Source of the DNA: Pseudomonas sp. 10-1B
Lineage (GTDB): Bacteria; Pseudomonadota; Gammaproteobacteria; Pseudomonadales; Pseudomonadaceae
Assembly: GCF_000935045.1 (NCBI RefSeq)
Contig: NZ_JYKS01000007.1
Location: forward strand, 186,001-250,000
Direction of reading: 5' to 3'
Length of the DNA: 64,000 nucleotides
Part shown: positions 43,586 through 52,672 of the stretch, one piece after another
Layout: each line of letters starts with the position of its first letter
Numbering within the stretch: position 1 is the stretch's first letter
The notes under the pieces: generated by a model
What the model was told of the DNA's origin: nothing
Seen by the model: only the letters and a program-made list of their open reading frames with translations
Database searches by the model: none
Position numbers and translations under genes: made by a program

Positions 43586-44452
43586 TCAGTCGTCGGTAGC
43601 CTTGATCGACTTGGGCGACAAACGCAGGCTGCGCAAGCTGCGCTTCACGCTCTTCAGGTGATTGACCAGGCTCGGCCCGCGCGCCATGGCCACGCCCATG
43701 GCCAGCACGTCGATCACCACCAGGTGGGCGATACGCGAGGTCAGCGGGGTATAGATTTCGGTGTCCTCATGCACGTCGATCGCGAGGTTGACCGTCGACA
43801 GTTCGGCCAGCGGCGTCTGGCTGGGGCACAGGGTAATCAGGTTGGCGCCGCTCTCACGCACCAGGTTGGCGGTGATCAGCAAGTCCTTGGAGCGGCCCGA
43901 CTGAGAAATGCACACCGCCACATCGCCCGGCTTCAGGGTGACCGCCGACATCGCCTGCATGTGCGGGTCGGAATAGGCTGCCGCACTGAGCAGCAGCCGG
44001 AAGAACTTGTGCTGGGCATCGGCCGCCACCGCGCCCGATGCGCCAAAGCCGTAGAACTCCACACGCTGCGCCTGGGCCATGGCACTCACCGCCTGCTGCA
44101 GCGCCTGCGGGTCGAGGTGCTCGCGCACTTCCATCAAAGTGTGCAGGGTGGTGTCGAAGATCTTCAGGCTGTAGTCGGCTACCGAGTCGTCTTCATGGAT
44201 AGCGAACTGGCCGAAACTGGCCCCTGCGGCCAGGCTCTGCGCCAGCTTCAGCTTCAGGTCCTGGAACCCCGAGCAACCAATGGCCCGGCAGAAACGCACG
44301 ATGGTCGGTTCGCTGATGCCCACGCTGTGCGCCAGGTCGGCCATGGAGCTGTGCATGACGGCAGCCGGGTCGAGCAGCACGTGGTCGGCCACTTTCAGTT
44401 CCGATTTGCGCAGCAGGTGGCGCGATTGGGCGATATGTTGCAACAGATTCAC
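43586..44452 (-). CDS. RpiR/HexR-family regulator divergent from zwf
   Basis: A 288-residue sugar-phosphate sensing repressor. An N-terminal HTH_6 domain (LAHSVGISEPTIVRFCRAIG) is followed by a SIS domain (about 120-255; FYGFGASGAVAADAQHKFFR, GDVAVCISQSGRSKDLLITA). It is very close to HexR, the regulator of glucose catabolism that responds to KDPG. Pseudomonads have a separate hexR beside another zwf/edd, so this may be a paralogue. A HexR-type palindrome stands between it and zwf. Confidence 0.92.
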   Translation of the reverse strand: MNLLQHIAQSRHLLRKSELKVADHVLLDPAAVMHSSMADLAHSVGISEPTIVRFCRAIGCSGFQDLKLKLAQSLAAGASFGQFAIHEDDSVADYSLKIFDTTLHTLMEVREHLDPQALQQAVSAMAQAQRVEFYGFGASGAVAADAQHKFFRLLLSAAAYSDPHMQAMSAVTLKPGDVAVCISQSGRSKDLLITANLVRESGANLITLCPSQTPLAELSTVNLAIDVHEDTEIYTPLTSRIAHLVVIDVLAMGVAMARGPSLVNHLKSVKRSLRSLRLSPKSIKATDD

Positions 44453-44496
44453 AGGCTGGACTCGGTTATGATCGGCTGGCCGGGTTGTAGCTTTCT

Positions 44497-44511
44497 TGTA
44501 GTTATACTACA
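44497..44511. promoter_or_regulatory. HexR-type operator
   Basis: Perfect inverted repeat TGTAGT-tat-ACTACA in the 103-bp divergent region. It agrees with the HexR consensus TTGT-N7/8-ACAA in the outer bases. A partial TTGTAG lies at about 44485. Confidence 0.78.
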
Positions 44512-44555
44512 TGGACGCCAACCCGCCCAGTTAAACGAACGTGGAGCGTGGTGGT

Positions 44556-45998
44556 TTGACTATTCCTTGCGACATTCTGGTCTTCGGCGGCACCGGCGAT
44601 CTAGCCCTGCACAAATTGCTTCCGGCGCTCTACCACCTGTTCCGCGAGGCCCGTCTCAACCCTGCCGTACGGATCATCGCGCTGGCGCGTCGCAACCTGC
44701 CACGCAACGCTTACCTCAAGCTCGCCGAACGCCATTGCCGGGCACAGATTGCCCGCAACGACTTCGACGAAGAGGTCTGGCAGCGGTTTTCCGCCCGGCT
44801 CGACTATTTCGCCATGGATGCCTCGCAAAGTGCCGATTTCGGCCGCCTGGCGCGTTACCTGGGCGAGCCCGGCGGGCTCACGCGCGTCTTCTACCTGGCT
44901 ACCGCCCCCAACCTGTTCGTACCGATTGCCAACCACCTGCGCAACGCCGGCCTGGCCGACGCCGAAGCGCGCATCGTGCTGGAAAAACCGATCGGCCACT
45001 CGCTGGCGTCGGCCACCGCCATCAACGAAGCGATCGGCGCGGTATTCGAAGAACGCCAGGTGTTCCGCATCGACCACTACCTGGGTAAGGAAACCGTGCA
45101 GAACCTCATGGCCCTGCGCTTCGCCAATGCCCTGCTGGAGCCGGTGTGGCGCAACAATCAGGTCGACCATGTACAGATCAGCGTCTGCGAGACGCTGGGG
45201 GTAGAGAACCGCGGCGCCTACTACGACCGTGCCGGGGCGATCCGCGACATGCTGCAGAATCACCTGCTGCAGCTGCTGTGTCTGGTGGCCATGGAGCCGC
45301 CCGCGCAGTTCGAAGCCGAAGCGGTGCGCGACGAAAAGGTGAAGATCCTGCGGGCCCTCAAGCCGATCACTGGCCAGGACGTGCAAGACAAGACCGTGCG
45401 CGGCCAGTATGGCGCCGGGCGCATCGGCGGCCAGGAAGTGCCTGCCTACTACTTCGAAAAGGATGTCGACAACGACAGCGACACCGAGACCTTCGTTGCC
45501 ATCGAGGCGTACATCGACAACTGGCGCTGGGCGGGTGTGCCCTTCTACCTGCGCACCGGCAAGCGCATGGCACGGCGCTCGTCGCAGATCGTCATCCAGT
45601 TCAAGCCGGTGCCCCATGAGTTGTTCAGCGGTGGCCAGGTCAACCAGTTGCTGATCCAGTTGCAACCGGACGAGCGCATCAGCCTGCGCATGATGACCAA
45701 GAGCCCGGGCAAGGGCATGCGCCTGGAACCGGTGGACCTGGACCTGAACCTGGCCCAGGTGTTCAGCCAGACACGCCGCTGGGAGGCCTACGAGCGCCTG
45801 CTACTGGATGTACTGGAAGGCGACTCGACGCTGTTCATGCGCCGCGATGAAGTAGAAGCGGCCTGGGCCTGGGTCGACCCCATCCTCAACGGCTGGGAGG
45901 AGCACTTTCAGGCGCCTCGCGCCTATGCCGCCGGTAGCAACGGCCCAGAGCAGGCCAACCAACTGCTGGCCCATATGGGAAGGACGTGGTTGCGCTAG
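44556..45998 (+). CDS. zwf: Glucose-6-phosphate dehydrogenase
   Basis: Oxidises glucose 6-phosphate to 6-phosphogluconolactone, feeding the Entner-Doudoroff route and making NAD(P)H. The 480-residue protein has the nucleotide-binding start DILVFGGTGDLALHKLLPAL and the active-site motif RIDHYLGKETVQN, followed by YFEKDVDNDSDTETFVAIEA. I prefer the TTG at 44556, which has GGAG 9 bp before it; a GTG at 44541 is in frame. There is no gnl/edd partner nearby. Confidence 0.94.
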   Translation: MTIPCDILVFGGTGDLALHKLLPALYHLFREARLNPAVRIIALARRNLPRNAYLKLAERHCRAQIARNDFDEEVWQRFSARLDYFAMDASQSADFGRLARYLGEPGGLTRVFYLATAPNLFVPIANHLRNAGLADAEARIVLEKPIGHSLASATAINEAIGAVFEERQVFRIDHYLGKETVQNLMALRFANALLEPVWRNNQVDHVQISVCETLGVENRGAYYDRAGAIRDMLQNHLLQLLCLVAMEPPAQFEAEAVRDEKVKILRALKPITGQDVQDKTVRGQYGAGRIGGQEVPAYYFEKDVDNDSDTETFVAIEAYIDNWRWAGVPFYLRTGKRMARRSSQIVIQFKPVPHELFSGGQVNQLLIQLQPDERISLRMMTKSPGKGMRLEPVDLDLNLAQVFSQTRRWEAYERLLLDVLEGDSTLFMRRDEVEAAWAWVDPILNGWEEHFQAPRAYAAGSNGPEQANQLLAHMGRTWLR

Positions 45999-46088
45999 CG
46001 CACTCAGCCCGATAGGTGGCAGGGCGATAGGTGAATATTCATACAGTAGGTATTTGCCCCTTCCCTTGCCTGGCCCTAGAATGGCCCG

Positions 46089-48275
46089 ATGCGCACAGAT
46101 GACCTCTCCCTCCTGCTGAACTCCCTCAACGATGCCCAACGCCAGGCCGTAGCAGCCACGCTTGGACGTCAACTGGTACTTGCCGGTGCCGGTTCCGGTA
46201 AAACCCGCGTGCTGGTCCACCGCATCGCCTGGCTGATCCAGGTGGAGCAGGCATCGCCGCACTCTATCCTGTCGGTGACCTTCACCAACAAGGCCGCGGC
46301 AGAGATGCGCCAGCGGATCGAGCAGTTGCTAGGGATCAACCCGGCGGGCATGTGGGTGGGTACCTTCCACGGCCTGGCCCATCGCCTGCTGCGGGCCCAT
46401 TGGCAAGAAGCGCGGCTGGTGCAGAACTTCCAGATTCTCGACAGCGACGACCAGCAGCGCCTGGTCAAGCGGGTGATGCGCGAACTTGGCCTGGACGAGC
46501 AGAAATGGCCGGCACGCCAGGCCCAGTGGTTCATCAACGGGCAGAAGGACGAAGGCCTGCGCCCGCAGCATATCCAGGCCGGGGGCGACCTGTTCCTGTC
46601 GACCATGCGCGACGTCTATACCGCCTATGAGCAGGCCTGCGAGCGCGCCGGGGTGATCGATTTCTCCGAGCTGCTGCTGCGCGCCCTGGACCTGTGGCGC
46701 GACCACCCGGGCCTGCTGGAGCATTACCAGCGGCGCTTCCGCCACGTGCTGGTGGACGAGTTCCAGGATACCAACGCCGTGCAATACGCCTGGTTGCGCC
46801 TGCTGGCACGCGGTGGCGACAGCCTGATGGCGGTGGGCGACGACGACCAGTCGATCTACGGCTGGCGCGGCGCCAAGATCGAGAACATTCACCAGTACAC
46901 CGCCGACTTCCCCGACGCCGAAATGATCCGCCTGGAGCAGAACTACCGCTCCACCGGCGGCATCCTCAAGGCCGCCAACGCCCTGATCGCCAACAACAGC
47001 GGGCGCCTGGGCAAAGAGTTGTGGACCGACATGGGCGAAGGCGAACCGCTGACCCTGTACGCGGCCTACAACGAGCACGACGAAGCGCGCTACGTGGTGG
47101 AAACCATCGAAAGCCTGGTCAAGCAGGGCAATGGGCGTAACGAAATCGCCATCCTGTACCGTTCCAACGCCCAGTCGCGGGTGCTGGAAGAAGCCCTGCT
47201 GCGCGAGCGTATCCCTTACCGCATCTACGGCGGCCAGCGCTTCTTCGAGCGCGCCGAAATCAAGAACGCGATGGCTTACCTACGGCTGATCGAAGGCCGT
47301 GGCAACGACGCCGCCCTGGAGCGGGTGATCAACGTGCCTCCGCGCGGCATTGGCGAAAAAACCGTCGAAGCCATTCGCGAACATGCGCGCCACAGCCAGC
47401 TGTCGATGTGGGAGGCCATGTGCCAGCTGCTCGCCGCCAAGGCACTCAAGGGCCGCGCCGCCAGCGCCTTGGGCGCTTTCATCGAGCTGATCGAAGGGTT
47501 GGCAGCCAAGGTCGCGGACATGCCACTGCATACCATGACCCAGACCACCATCGAGCAGTCCGGGCTGATCATCTATCACCAGGAAGAAAAGGGTGAAAAG
47601 GGCCAGGCACGGGTAGAAAACCTTGAGGAACTGGTCAGCGCGGCGCGCAACTTCGAGTCCACCGACGAAGACGCCGACCTCTCGCCACTGTCGGCATTTC
47701 TCGGCCACGCCTCGCTCGAAGCGGGCGATGCCCAGGCCGACGAGCATGAAGACAGCATCCAGCTGATGACCTTGCACAGTGCCAAGGGCCTTGAGTTCCC
47801 GTATGTGTTCCTGGTGGGCATGGAAGAAGGCCTGTTCCCGCACAAGATGAGCCTGGAAGAGCCCGGCCGCCTGGAAGAAGAACGTCGCCTGGCTTATGTG
47901 GGCATCACCCGTGCCATGCGCCAGCTAGTCATGACCTACGCCGAAACGCGCCGCCTGTATGGCAGCGAGACCTACAACAAGGTGTCGCGTTTCGTGCGCG
48001 AAATTCCGGCGGGGCTGATTCAGGAAGTGCGCCTGTCCAACAGCGTCAGCCGCCCGTTTGGCGGGGCCAAGGCCACCACCAGCAGTAGTCTGTTCGCCAA
48101 TGCCAGTATTCCGCAGACCGCCTTCAACCTGGGCCAGCGTGTGCAGCATGCGGTGTTCGGCGAGGGCGTGATCCTCAATTTCGAGGGTTCCGGGGCCCAG
48201 GCAAGGGTGCAGGTGAATTTTGCCGAAGGCAGCAAATGGCTGATGCTGGGGTATGCCAAGCTCGAGGCCATTTGA
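46089..48275 (+). CDS. uvrD: DNA helicase II
   Basis: 3'-5' SF1A helicase in nucleotide excision and mismatch repair. The 728-residue protein has the Q-motif LNDAQRQAV, Walker A GAGSGKT, motif II VLVDEFQDTN, motif III MAVGDDDQSIYGWRGA, motif IV EQNYRS, motif V TLHSAKGLEFPYVFLVGMEE and motif VI RLAYVGITRAM. The C-terminal RNA-polymerase-contacting part (RVQHAVFGEGVILNFEGSG) is present. A degenerate LexA-like sequence upstream is not convincing. Confidence 0.97.
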   Translation: MRTDDLSLLLNSLNDAQRQAVAATLGRQLVLAGAGSGKTRVLVHRIAWLIQVEQASPHSILSVTFTNKAAAEMRQRIEQLLGINPAGMWVGTFHGLAHRLLRAHWQEARLVQNFQILDSDDQQRLVKRVMRELGLDEQKWPARQAQWFINGQKDEGLRPQHIQAGGDLFLSTMRDVYTAYEQACERAGVIDFSELLLRALDLWRDHPGLLEHYQRRFRHVLVDEFQDTNAVQYAWLRLLARGGDSLMAVGDDDQSIYGWRGAKIENIHQYTADFPDAEMIRLEQNYRSTGGILKAANALIANNSGRLGKELWTDMGEGEPLTLYAAYNEHDEARYVVETIESLVKQGNGRNEIAILYRSNAQSRVLEEALLRERIPYRIYGGQRFFERAEIKNAMAYLRLIEGRGNDAALERVINVPPRGIGEKTVEAIREHARHSQLSMWEAMCQLLAAKALKGRAASALGAFIELIEGLAAKVADMPLHTMTQTTIEQSGLIIYHQEEKGEKGQARVENLEELVSAARNFESTDEDADLSPLSAFLGHASLEAGDAQADEHEDSIQLMTLHSAKGLEFPYVFLVGMEEGLFPHKMSLEEPGRLEEERRLAYVGITRAMRQLVMTYAETRRLYGSETYNKVSRFVREIPAGLIQEVRLSNSVSRPFGGAKATTSSSLFANASIPQTAFNLGQRVQHAVFGEGVILNFEGSGAQARVQVNFAEGSKWLMLGYAKLEAI

Positions 48276-48291
48276 ACCCTGCGCGGCCCTA

Positions 48292-48380
48292 CTTGTGGGA
48301 GCGGGCGTGCCCGCGAACACCGGCGAAGCCGGTGCCATACACCGAGTTGCCGACTTCGCGGGCACGCCCGCTCCCCCAGG
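48292..48380. repeat. Inverted REP pair with internal palindrome
   Basis: REP arms (gtgggagcgggcgtgcccgc and complement) flank accggcgaagccggt, the same design as the pstB-phoU repeat. Confidence 0.88.
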
Positions 48381-48522
48381 TAATTGCGCCAGGTTTCAGA
48401 GGGCGGATCTGCCAGCTTGGTAACATTCAGGCAAAAGCTCGAAACATTATGTCGCTGGTCATGTGCCCGGGAACCTGTGCACCATGGCGCGCGTGCAATC
48501 CACAACAGGGGATATCCCACTT

Positions 48523-49380
48523 ATGCAACGTTTTCTTAGCATCGCTCTGGCGCTCTGCGTCGGCCTGACGCTGAGCCTGGACGCCAACGCCAAGCGTTTC
48601 GGCGGCGGCAAGAGCTCGGGCTCCGCGCCTATCCACCAGACCCGCCAGGCCACGCCAACCACGCCTGCCGCCGCGCCGACCGCACCTGGCCGTGCCCCGG
48701 CTGCCGCCAGCGGTGCTTCGCGCTGGCTGGGCCCGCTGGCCGGCCTGGCCGCCGGTGGCCTGCTGGCGTCCATGTTCATGGGCGACGGTTTCGAAGGCTT
48801 CCAGATCATGGACTTCCTGATCGTGGCGCTCATCGCCTTCCTGGTGTTCCGCTTCATCGCCGCGCGCCGTCGCCAGCAGCAGCCGCAAATGGCCATGCCA
48901 GGCCATGCGCCGATGCAGCGTGAGGCCCACGGCCAGCCTGCCCAGCCGTCGATCTTCGGTGGTTCGGCCGCACCGGCCGCTGCAGCCGCCGCCCCGGTGA
49001 TCAACGCCCCGGCCTGGTTCAACGAGCAGAGCTTCCTGGCTGCCGCCCGTAACCACTTCCAGTCGCTGCAGCAGCACTGGGATGCCAACGAGATGGACAA
49101 GATCGCCGAGTTCGTCACCCCGCAGATGCTCGAGTTCCTCAAGCGCGAGCGCGCTGAGCTGGGCGATGGCTTCCAGTCCACCTACATCGATAACCTCGAT
49201 GTACAGCTGGATGGTGTCGACGACCGCGCCGACCGCACCGACGCCACCCTGACCTTCCGTGGTGTGTCGAAGAACTCGCGCTTCGACCAGGGCGAAGCGT
49301 TCAGCGAAAGCTGGCACATGGTTCGCGCCCCGGGCGAGAACCAGCCTTGGCTGGTCGCCGGTATCCGTCAAAACGGCTAA
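48523..49380 (+). CDS. Tim44-domain membrane protein
   Basis: A 285-residue protein with a signal or anchor sequence (MQRFLSIALALCVGLTLSLD), an Ala/Pro/Thr-rich stretch (25-60), two hydrophobic segments (LGPLAGLAAGGLLASMF; FLIVALIAFLVFRFIAA), a second Pro/Gln/Ala-rich linker (105-145) and a C-terminal Tim44-like domain (about 155-285; FLAAARNHFQSLQQHWDANE, WLVAGIRQNG). The domain is named for a mitochondrial import subunit, but bacterial members have no known role. A strong terminator follows. Confidence 0.9.
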   Translation: MQRFLSIALALCVGLTLSLDANAKRFGGGKSSGSAPIHQTRQATPTTPAAAPTAPGRAPAAASGASRWLGPLAGLAAGGLLASMFMGDGFEGFQIMDFLIVALIAFLVFRFIAARRRQQQPQMAMPGHAPMQREAHGQPAQPSIFGGSAAPAAAAAAPVINAPAWFNEQSFLAAARNHFQSLQQHWDANEMDKIAEFVTPQMLEFLKRERAELGDGFQSTYIDNLDVQLDGVDDRADRTDATLTFRGVSKNSRFDQGEAFSESWHMVRAPGENQPWLVAGIRQNG

Positions 49381-49395
49381 CCGCTGCGTGCTGTA

Positions 49396-49427
49396 CAAAA
49401 AACCCCGGGCTTGCCCCGGGGTTTTTG
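49396..49427. terminator. Bidirectional intrinsic terminator
   Basis: A 7-bp GC stem (ccccggg / cccgggg) with a 5-nt loop has an A-run on one side and a T-run on the other, 20 bp past the Tim44-like gene. Confidence 0.9.
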
Positions 49428-49494
49428 CTTTTGCCAAAGCGGGCTACTAGGGTATAACGCGCAGCGTTGTCATCTAGGTCAGAGGAAGTGAACC

Positions 49495-49902
49495 GTGGAA
49501 GAAGTGATCGAACAACTCCGTGAAGCCAATGAGCCAGTGCCGGTGCCCCTTGAGCTTCCCGACGAGGACCTGCTGGTCGAAATCGAAGAAGAGCTGTTCA
49601 TCAACATTCCGTTCGTGTTCAAAGAGTTTCTGCTGACCGTCAGTGACGTGGTGTACGGCTCGCTGGAGCCAGTGACCGTCACCGACCCACAATCGCACAC
49701 CTACCTGCCTGACGTCGCCGCCAGCGCCTGGGATGCCGGCGTGCCACGTGACCTGATTCCACTGTGTCAGGATGGCGACAATTACTACTGCGTCGAAGAA
49801 GACGGCACCGTGGTGCTGTGGGATGCTGAAGAGGAAATTGTCGGCGAAGACAGCTGGGAATCGGTGTGGCACTGGGCGCGGGATGTTTGGCTGGAGAGCT
49901 GA
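49495..49902 (+). CDS. SMI1/KNR4-family protein
   Basis: A 135-residue acidic protein (pI clearly low from its Glu/Asp content). The arrangement LPDEDLLVEIEEELFINIPF, VFKEFLLTVSDVVYGSLEPV and a C-terminal aromatic strand matches the SMI1/KNR4 (SUKH) fold. SUKH proteins include many immunity proteins of polymorphic toxins, but no toxin gene is near, and the gene is flanked by housekeeping genes, so a normal cellular role is as likely. Start is a GTG at 49495 with AGAGGAA before it. Confidence 0.8.
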   Translation: MEEVIEQLREANEPVPVPLELPDEDLLVEIEEELFINIPFVFKEFLLTVSDVVYGSLEPVTVTDPQSHTYLPDVAASAWDAGVPRDLIPLCQDGDNYYCVEEDGTVVLWDAEEEIVGEDSWESVWHWARDVWLES

Positions 49903-49920
49903 TCTCCCCTGCTGTGAGGT

Positions 49921-50033
49921 TGCCTGTATGGGCCCTATCGCCGGCAAGCCAGCTCCCACAGGATCACCACAATGTTCAAGTCTGTAGTGATCCTGTGGGA
50001 GCTGGCTTGCCGGCGATAGGGCCCATACAGGCA
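49921..50033. repeat. REP pair as a 47-bp perfect inverted repeat
   Basis: Arms 49921-49967 and 49987-50033 match without a mismatch around a 19-bp spacer. They include two REP cores plus flanking sequence beyond the element. They separate the convergent SUKH and antiporter genes. Confidence 0.95.
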
Positions 50034-50077
50034 CAAGACAACGGCGATGAAATCCTGCGCAGGGAGCATTGCTCCCT

Positions 50078-51838
50078 TCAGTGGCCATTCTCGCGGCTGT
50101 TCTCCAGCGTCTCCAGCAAAGCAATCTGCATGCGCGTGTGCACGCGGATGAACCAGCGCCACAGCAAGGCCACTACCACCGCGGCCACCACGGCAATCAC
50201 CAGCAGCAACTCACTGGTTGGCAGAATGCTCGCCGACAAAGCCGACAGCAGCAGGAAAATCACCAGCAGCGACAACAGCGGAATCACCTCGGCGATCACT
50301 CGGCGCACGCGCTGGGTATGCCGCCCCGCCATTTCCGGTTTCACGCCCATCTCTGCCAGCAGCATCGACAGCGCCTTGAGCTTGCGATAGGCAGCGATCA
50401 GGAAAGGCAGCGACAGCAACAACGCCGCCCCCCAGATCACGGCTTTCTGCTGGCTGACATCGCTGACCCACTCACTGAACCAGTTGCCGATACGCCCGGC
50501 GAAGTAGCTACCACTGAAGAAGATGGCGACCACCAGCGCCAGGTTCACCCCCACCTGCAACAGGATGCGCCGGATCATCGCCGCCAGCATCGCGCCCTCG
50601 CCCTGTGGCTGAATGCTGCGCAACCATTCGCCATACAACGACAGCACCCGCGCCAGGCGGCTAGGCACTACTTTGGCCAACTTCAGCGACAGCGGGTCGG
50701 CCGCACGGATCAGGTACGGCGTCAGCAGCGTGGTAATTGCCGATACCGCGACAGCCACTGGGTAGAGGAAGTCGCTGGTCACCTGCAAGGTCATGCCCAG
50801 CGCGGCGATGATGAAGGAAAATTCGCCGATCTGCGAAAGCCCCATGCCCACTCGCAGCGACGTGCGCCCGTCATTCCCGGCAATGAACGCCCCCATGCCG
50901 CAGGACAGCATCTTGCCCAGCACCACCGCCAGGGTGATGACCACGATCGGCCAGGCGTAATCGATGAGCACCTGAGGGTCGATCATCAGGCCGATGGCAA
51001 CGAAGAAGATGGCACTGAACAGGTCGCGTACCGGCTCGATCAGCCGCTCGATCTTCAGCAACTGGCGCGATTCGGCCATGATTGCGCCAATCAGGAAGGC
51101 GCCAAGCACCATGCTGTATTCCAGCTTCACCACCAACAGACAGAAGCCGAAGCACAGGCCCAGCACGGTAATCAGCAACATCTCGTTGCTTTCGAACTTG
51201 GCCACATAGGCCAGCAGCCGCGGTACCAGCAGGATGCCTATGACCAGCGCGACGATCATGAACAGCGACAGCTTGCCGACCGTGGAGAACACCTCGCCCG
51301 AGCTGACCGTGCCGCTGACGGCGATGCCCGACAACAGGGCGATGATGCCGATGCCCAGGATATCCTCGACGATCAGCACGCCGAATATCAGCTGGGCGAA
51401 GCGCTCGTTCTTCATCTTCAGGTCGTTGAGCGCCTTGACGATGATGGTGGTCGAGGAAATGGCCAGGATGGCACCGAGGAACAGCGAATCCATGGTGTTC
51501 CAGCCGAACCAGCGGCCGATCTCGAAGCCGATCCAGATCATCAGCACGATTTCCAGGAACGCGGCGATGAACGCCGTGGCGCCCACCTTGAACAGCTTGC
51601 GCAGGCTGAACTCGAGCCCCAGGCAGAACATCAGGAAGATCACCCCCAGCTCGGCGAGGGTCTTGATGGTGTCTTCGTCGTGGATCAGGCCGAACGGCGG
51701 GGTGTGCGGGCCGATGAGGAAACCGGCGACGATGTAGCCCAGCACCACGGGCTGCTTGAAACGGTGAAAGAGGATGGTGACCACGCCAGCAACCAGCATG
51801 ATGACTGCCAGGTCCTGGATGAAGCTGATGGCATGCAT
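50078..51838 (-). CDS. Monovalent cation:proton antiporter (CPA2 family)
   Basis: A 586-residue inner-membrane antiporter with about 12-13 helices in the first 400 residues. The CPA2 signatures are seen: VLGYIVAGFLIGPHTP, LAELGVIFLMFCLGLEFSLR, GAILAISSTTIIVKALND, and GAFLIGAIMAESRQLLKI. The C-terminus has two or three more helices but no clear TrkA-N/RCK domain, unlike KefB/KefC. K+ or Na+ exchange is likely; specificity cannot be read. I chose the ATG at 51838 with AAAGGAG upstream. Confidence 0.93.
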   Translation of the reverse strand: MHAISFIQDLAVIMLVAGVVTILFHRFKQPVVLGYIVAGFLIGPHTPPFGLIHDEDTIKTLAELGVIFLMFCLGLEFSLRKLFKVGATAFIAAFLEIVLMIWIGFEIGRWFGWNTMDSLFLGAILAISSTTIIVKALNDLKMKNERFAQLIFGVLIVEDILGIGIIALLSGIAVSGTVSSGEVFSTVGKLSLFMIVALVIGILLVPRLLAYVAKFESNEMLLITVLGLCFGFCLLVVKLEYSMVLGAFLIGAIMAESRQLLKIERLIEPVRDLFSAIFFVAIGLMIDPQVLIDYAWPIVVITLAVVLGKMLSCGMGAFIAGNDGRTSLRVGMGLSQIGEFSFIIAALGMTLQVTSDFLYPVAVAVSAITTLLTPYLIRAADPLSLKLAKVVPSRLARVLSLYGEWLRSIQPQGEGAMLAAMIRRILLQVGVNLALVVAIFFSGSYFAGRIGNWFSEWVSDVSQQKAVIWGAALLLSLPFLIAAYRKLKALSMLLAEMGVKPEMAGRHTQRVRRVIAEVIPLLSLLVIFLLLSALSASILPTSELLLVIAVVAAVVVALLWRWFIRVHTRMQIALLETLENSRENGH

Positions 51839-52117
51839 GGCGTGATACTCCTTTCTCGTCTTTTTATGGATGCCTGGGCAGACCGCTCCTCCGCCAAGGC
51901 CAACCTGAGCGAGCAGCAAGTACATACTGTATTGAATGCAGGAAAGCCCATGTTACATGGGCGTGCTCAGGGTAACATCGCACTCCGCTGCAAAAAGCCA
52001 GTGCAATATGTAGAAACAGATCGGCTGGAAAAGCGCCGTCGATGGCATGATCAGCGTGACGATGCAGCGCCAGCCAACGTCCCGTACCAGCAAGGCAAAT
52101 TCTAGAGGGGAAAAGAA
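51839..52117. other. 279-bp divergent intergenic region, no gene seen
   Basis: The gap between the divergent antiporter and thioesterase genes holds promoters for both. I see an AGAGGGGAAAAGAA ribosome site for the thioesterase at its end and a short cccatgttacatggg palindrome (about 51948-51962). No open frame with a start signal is supported. Confidence 0.5.
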
Positions 52118-52672
52118 GTGTCTACAGATAACGATCCCCAGCAGCCCCATTCGCCCGATTCAGCGCAACCTCACCGTGAGCACACTATGGAACCTGGAAA
52201 CGCCCAGCTGAGCATGACCGTCCTGATGACCCCGGACATGGCCAACTTTTCTGGCAACGTACATGGCGGCACCCTGCTGAAGTACCTCGACGAAGTGGCC
52301 TATGCGTGCGCCAGCCGCTATGCCGGCAGCTATGTGGTGACCCTGTCGGTCGACCAGGTGATCTTCCGCGAGCCTGTGCATGTGGGTGAACTGGTGACCT
52401 TCCTGGCATCGGTCAACTACACCGGCAACACCTCGATGGAGGTGGGCATCAAGGTGGTGACCGAGAACATCCGCGAGCGCTCGGTACGCCATTCCAACAG
52501 CTGCTTCTTCACCATGGTCGCGGTCGACGACAACCGCCGCCCGGTGCCGGTACCACCGCGCCAGCCGCAGAGCAGCGAGGAAAAGCGTCGCTTCCTGCAA
52601 GGCCAGCAACGCCGCCAGATCCGCCAGGAGCTGGAAAAACGCTACCAGGACCTGAAAACCGACACCATTTAA
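52118..52672 (+). CDS. Acyl-CoA thioesterase, hotdog fold
   Basis: A 184-residue thioesterase with one hotdog domain (about 35-135; [20 protein letters not shown] with the catalytic Asp/Glu helix, [20 protein letters not shown]) and a charged C-terminal helix ([20 protein letters not shown]). The GTG at 52118 is supported by a strong AGAGGGG site; an ATG at 52187 would remove the low-complexity N-terminus. Its stop overlaps the convergent pdxY end by 4 bp. Confidence 0.9.
   Translation: MSTDNDPQQPHSPDSAQPHREHTMEPGNAQLSMTVLMTPDMANFSGNVHGGTLLKYLDEVAYACASRYAGSYVVTLSVDQVIFREPVHVGELVTFLASVNYTGNTSMEVGIKVVTENIRERSVRHSNSCFFTMVAVDDNRRPVPVPPRQPQSSEEKRRFLQGQQRRQIRQELEKRYQDLKTDTI

Noticed and set aside
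46031..46046. Possible LexA (SOS) box upstream of uvrD
   Set aside because: Only one half (ATACAG) fits; the other half (GTGA) does not match CTGT, so it falls short of the consensus.
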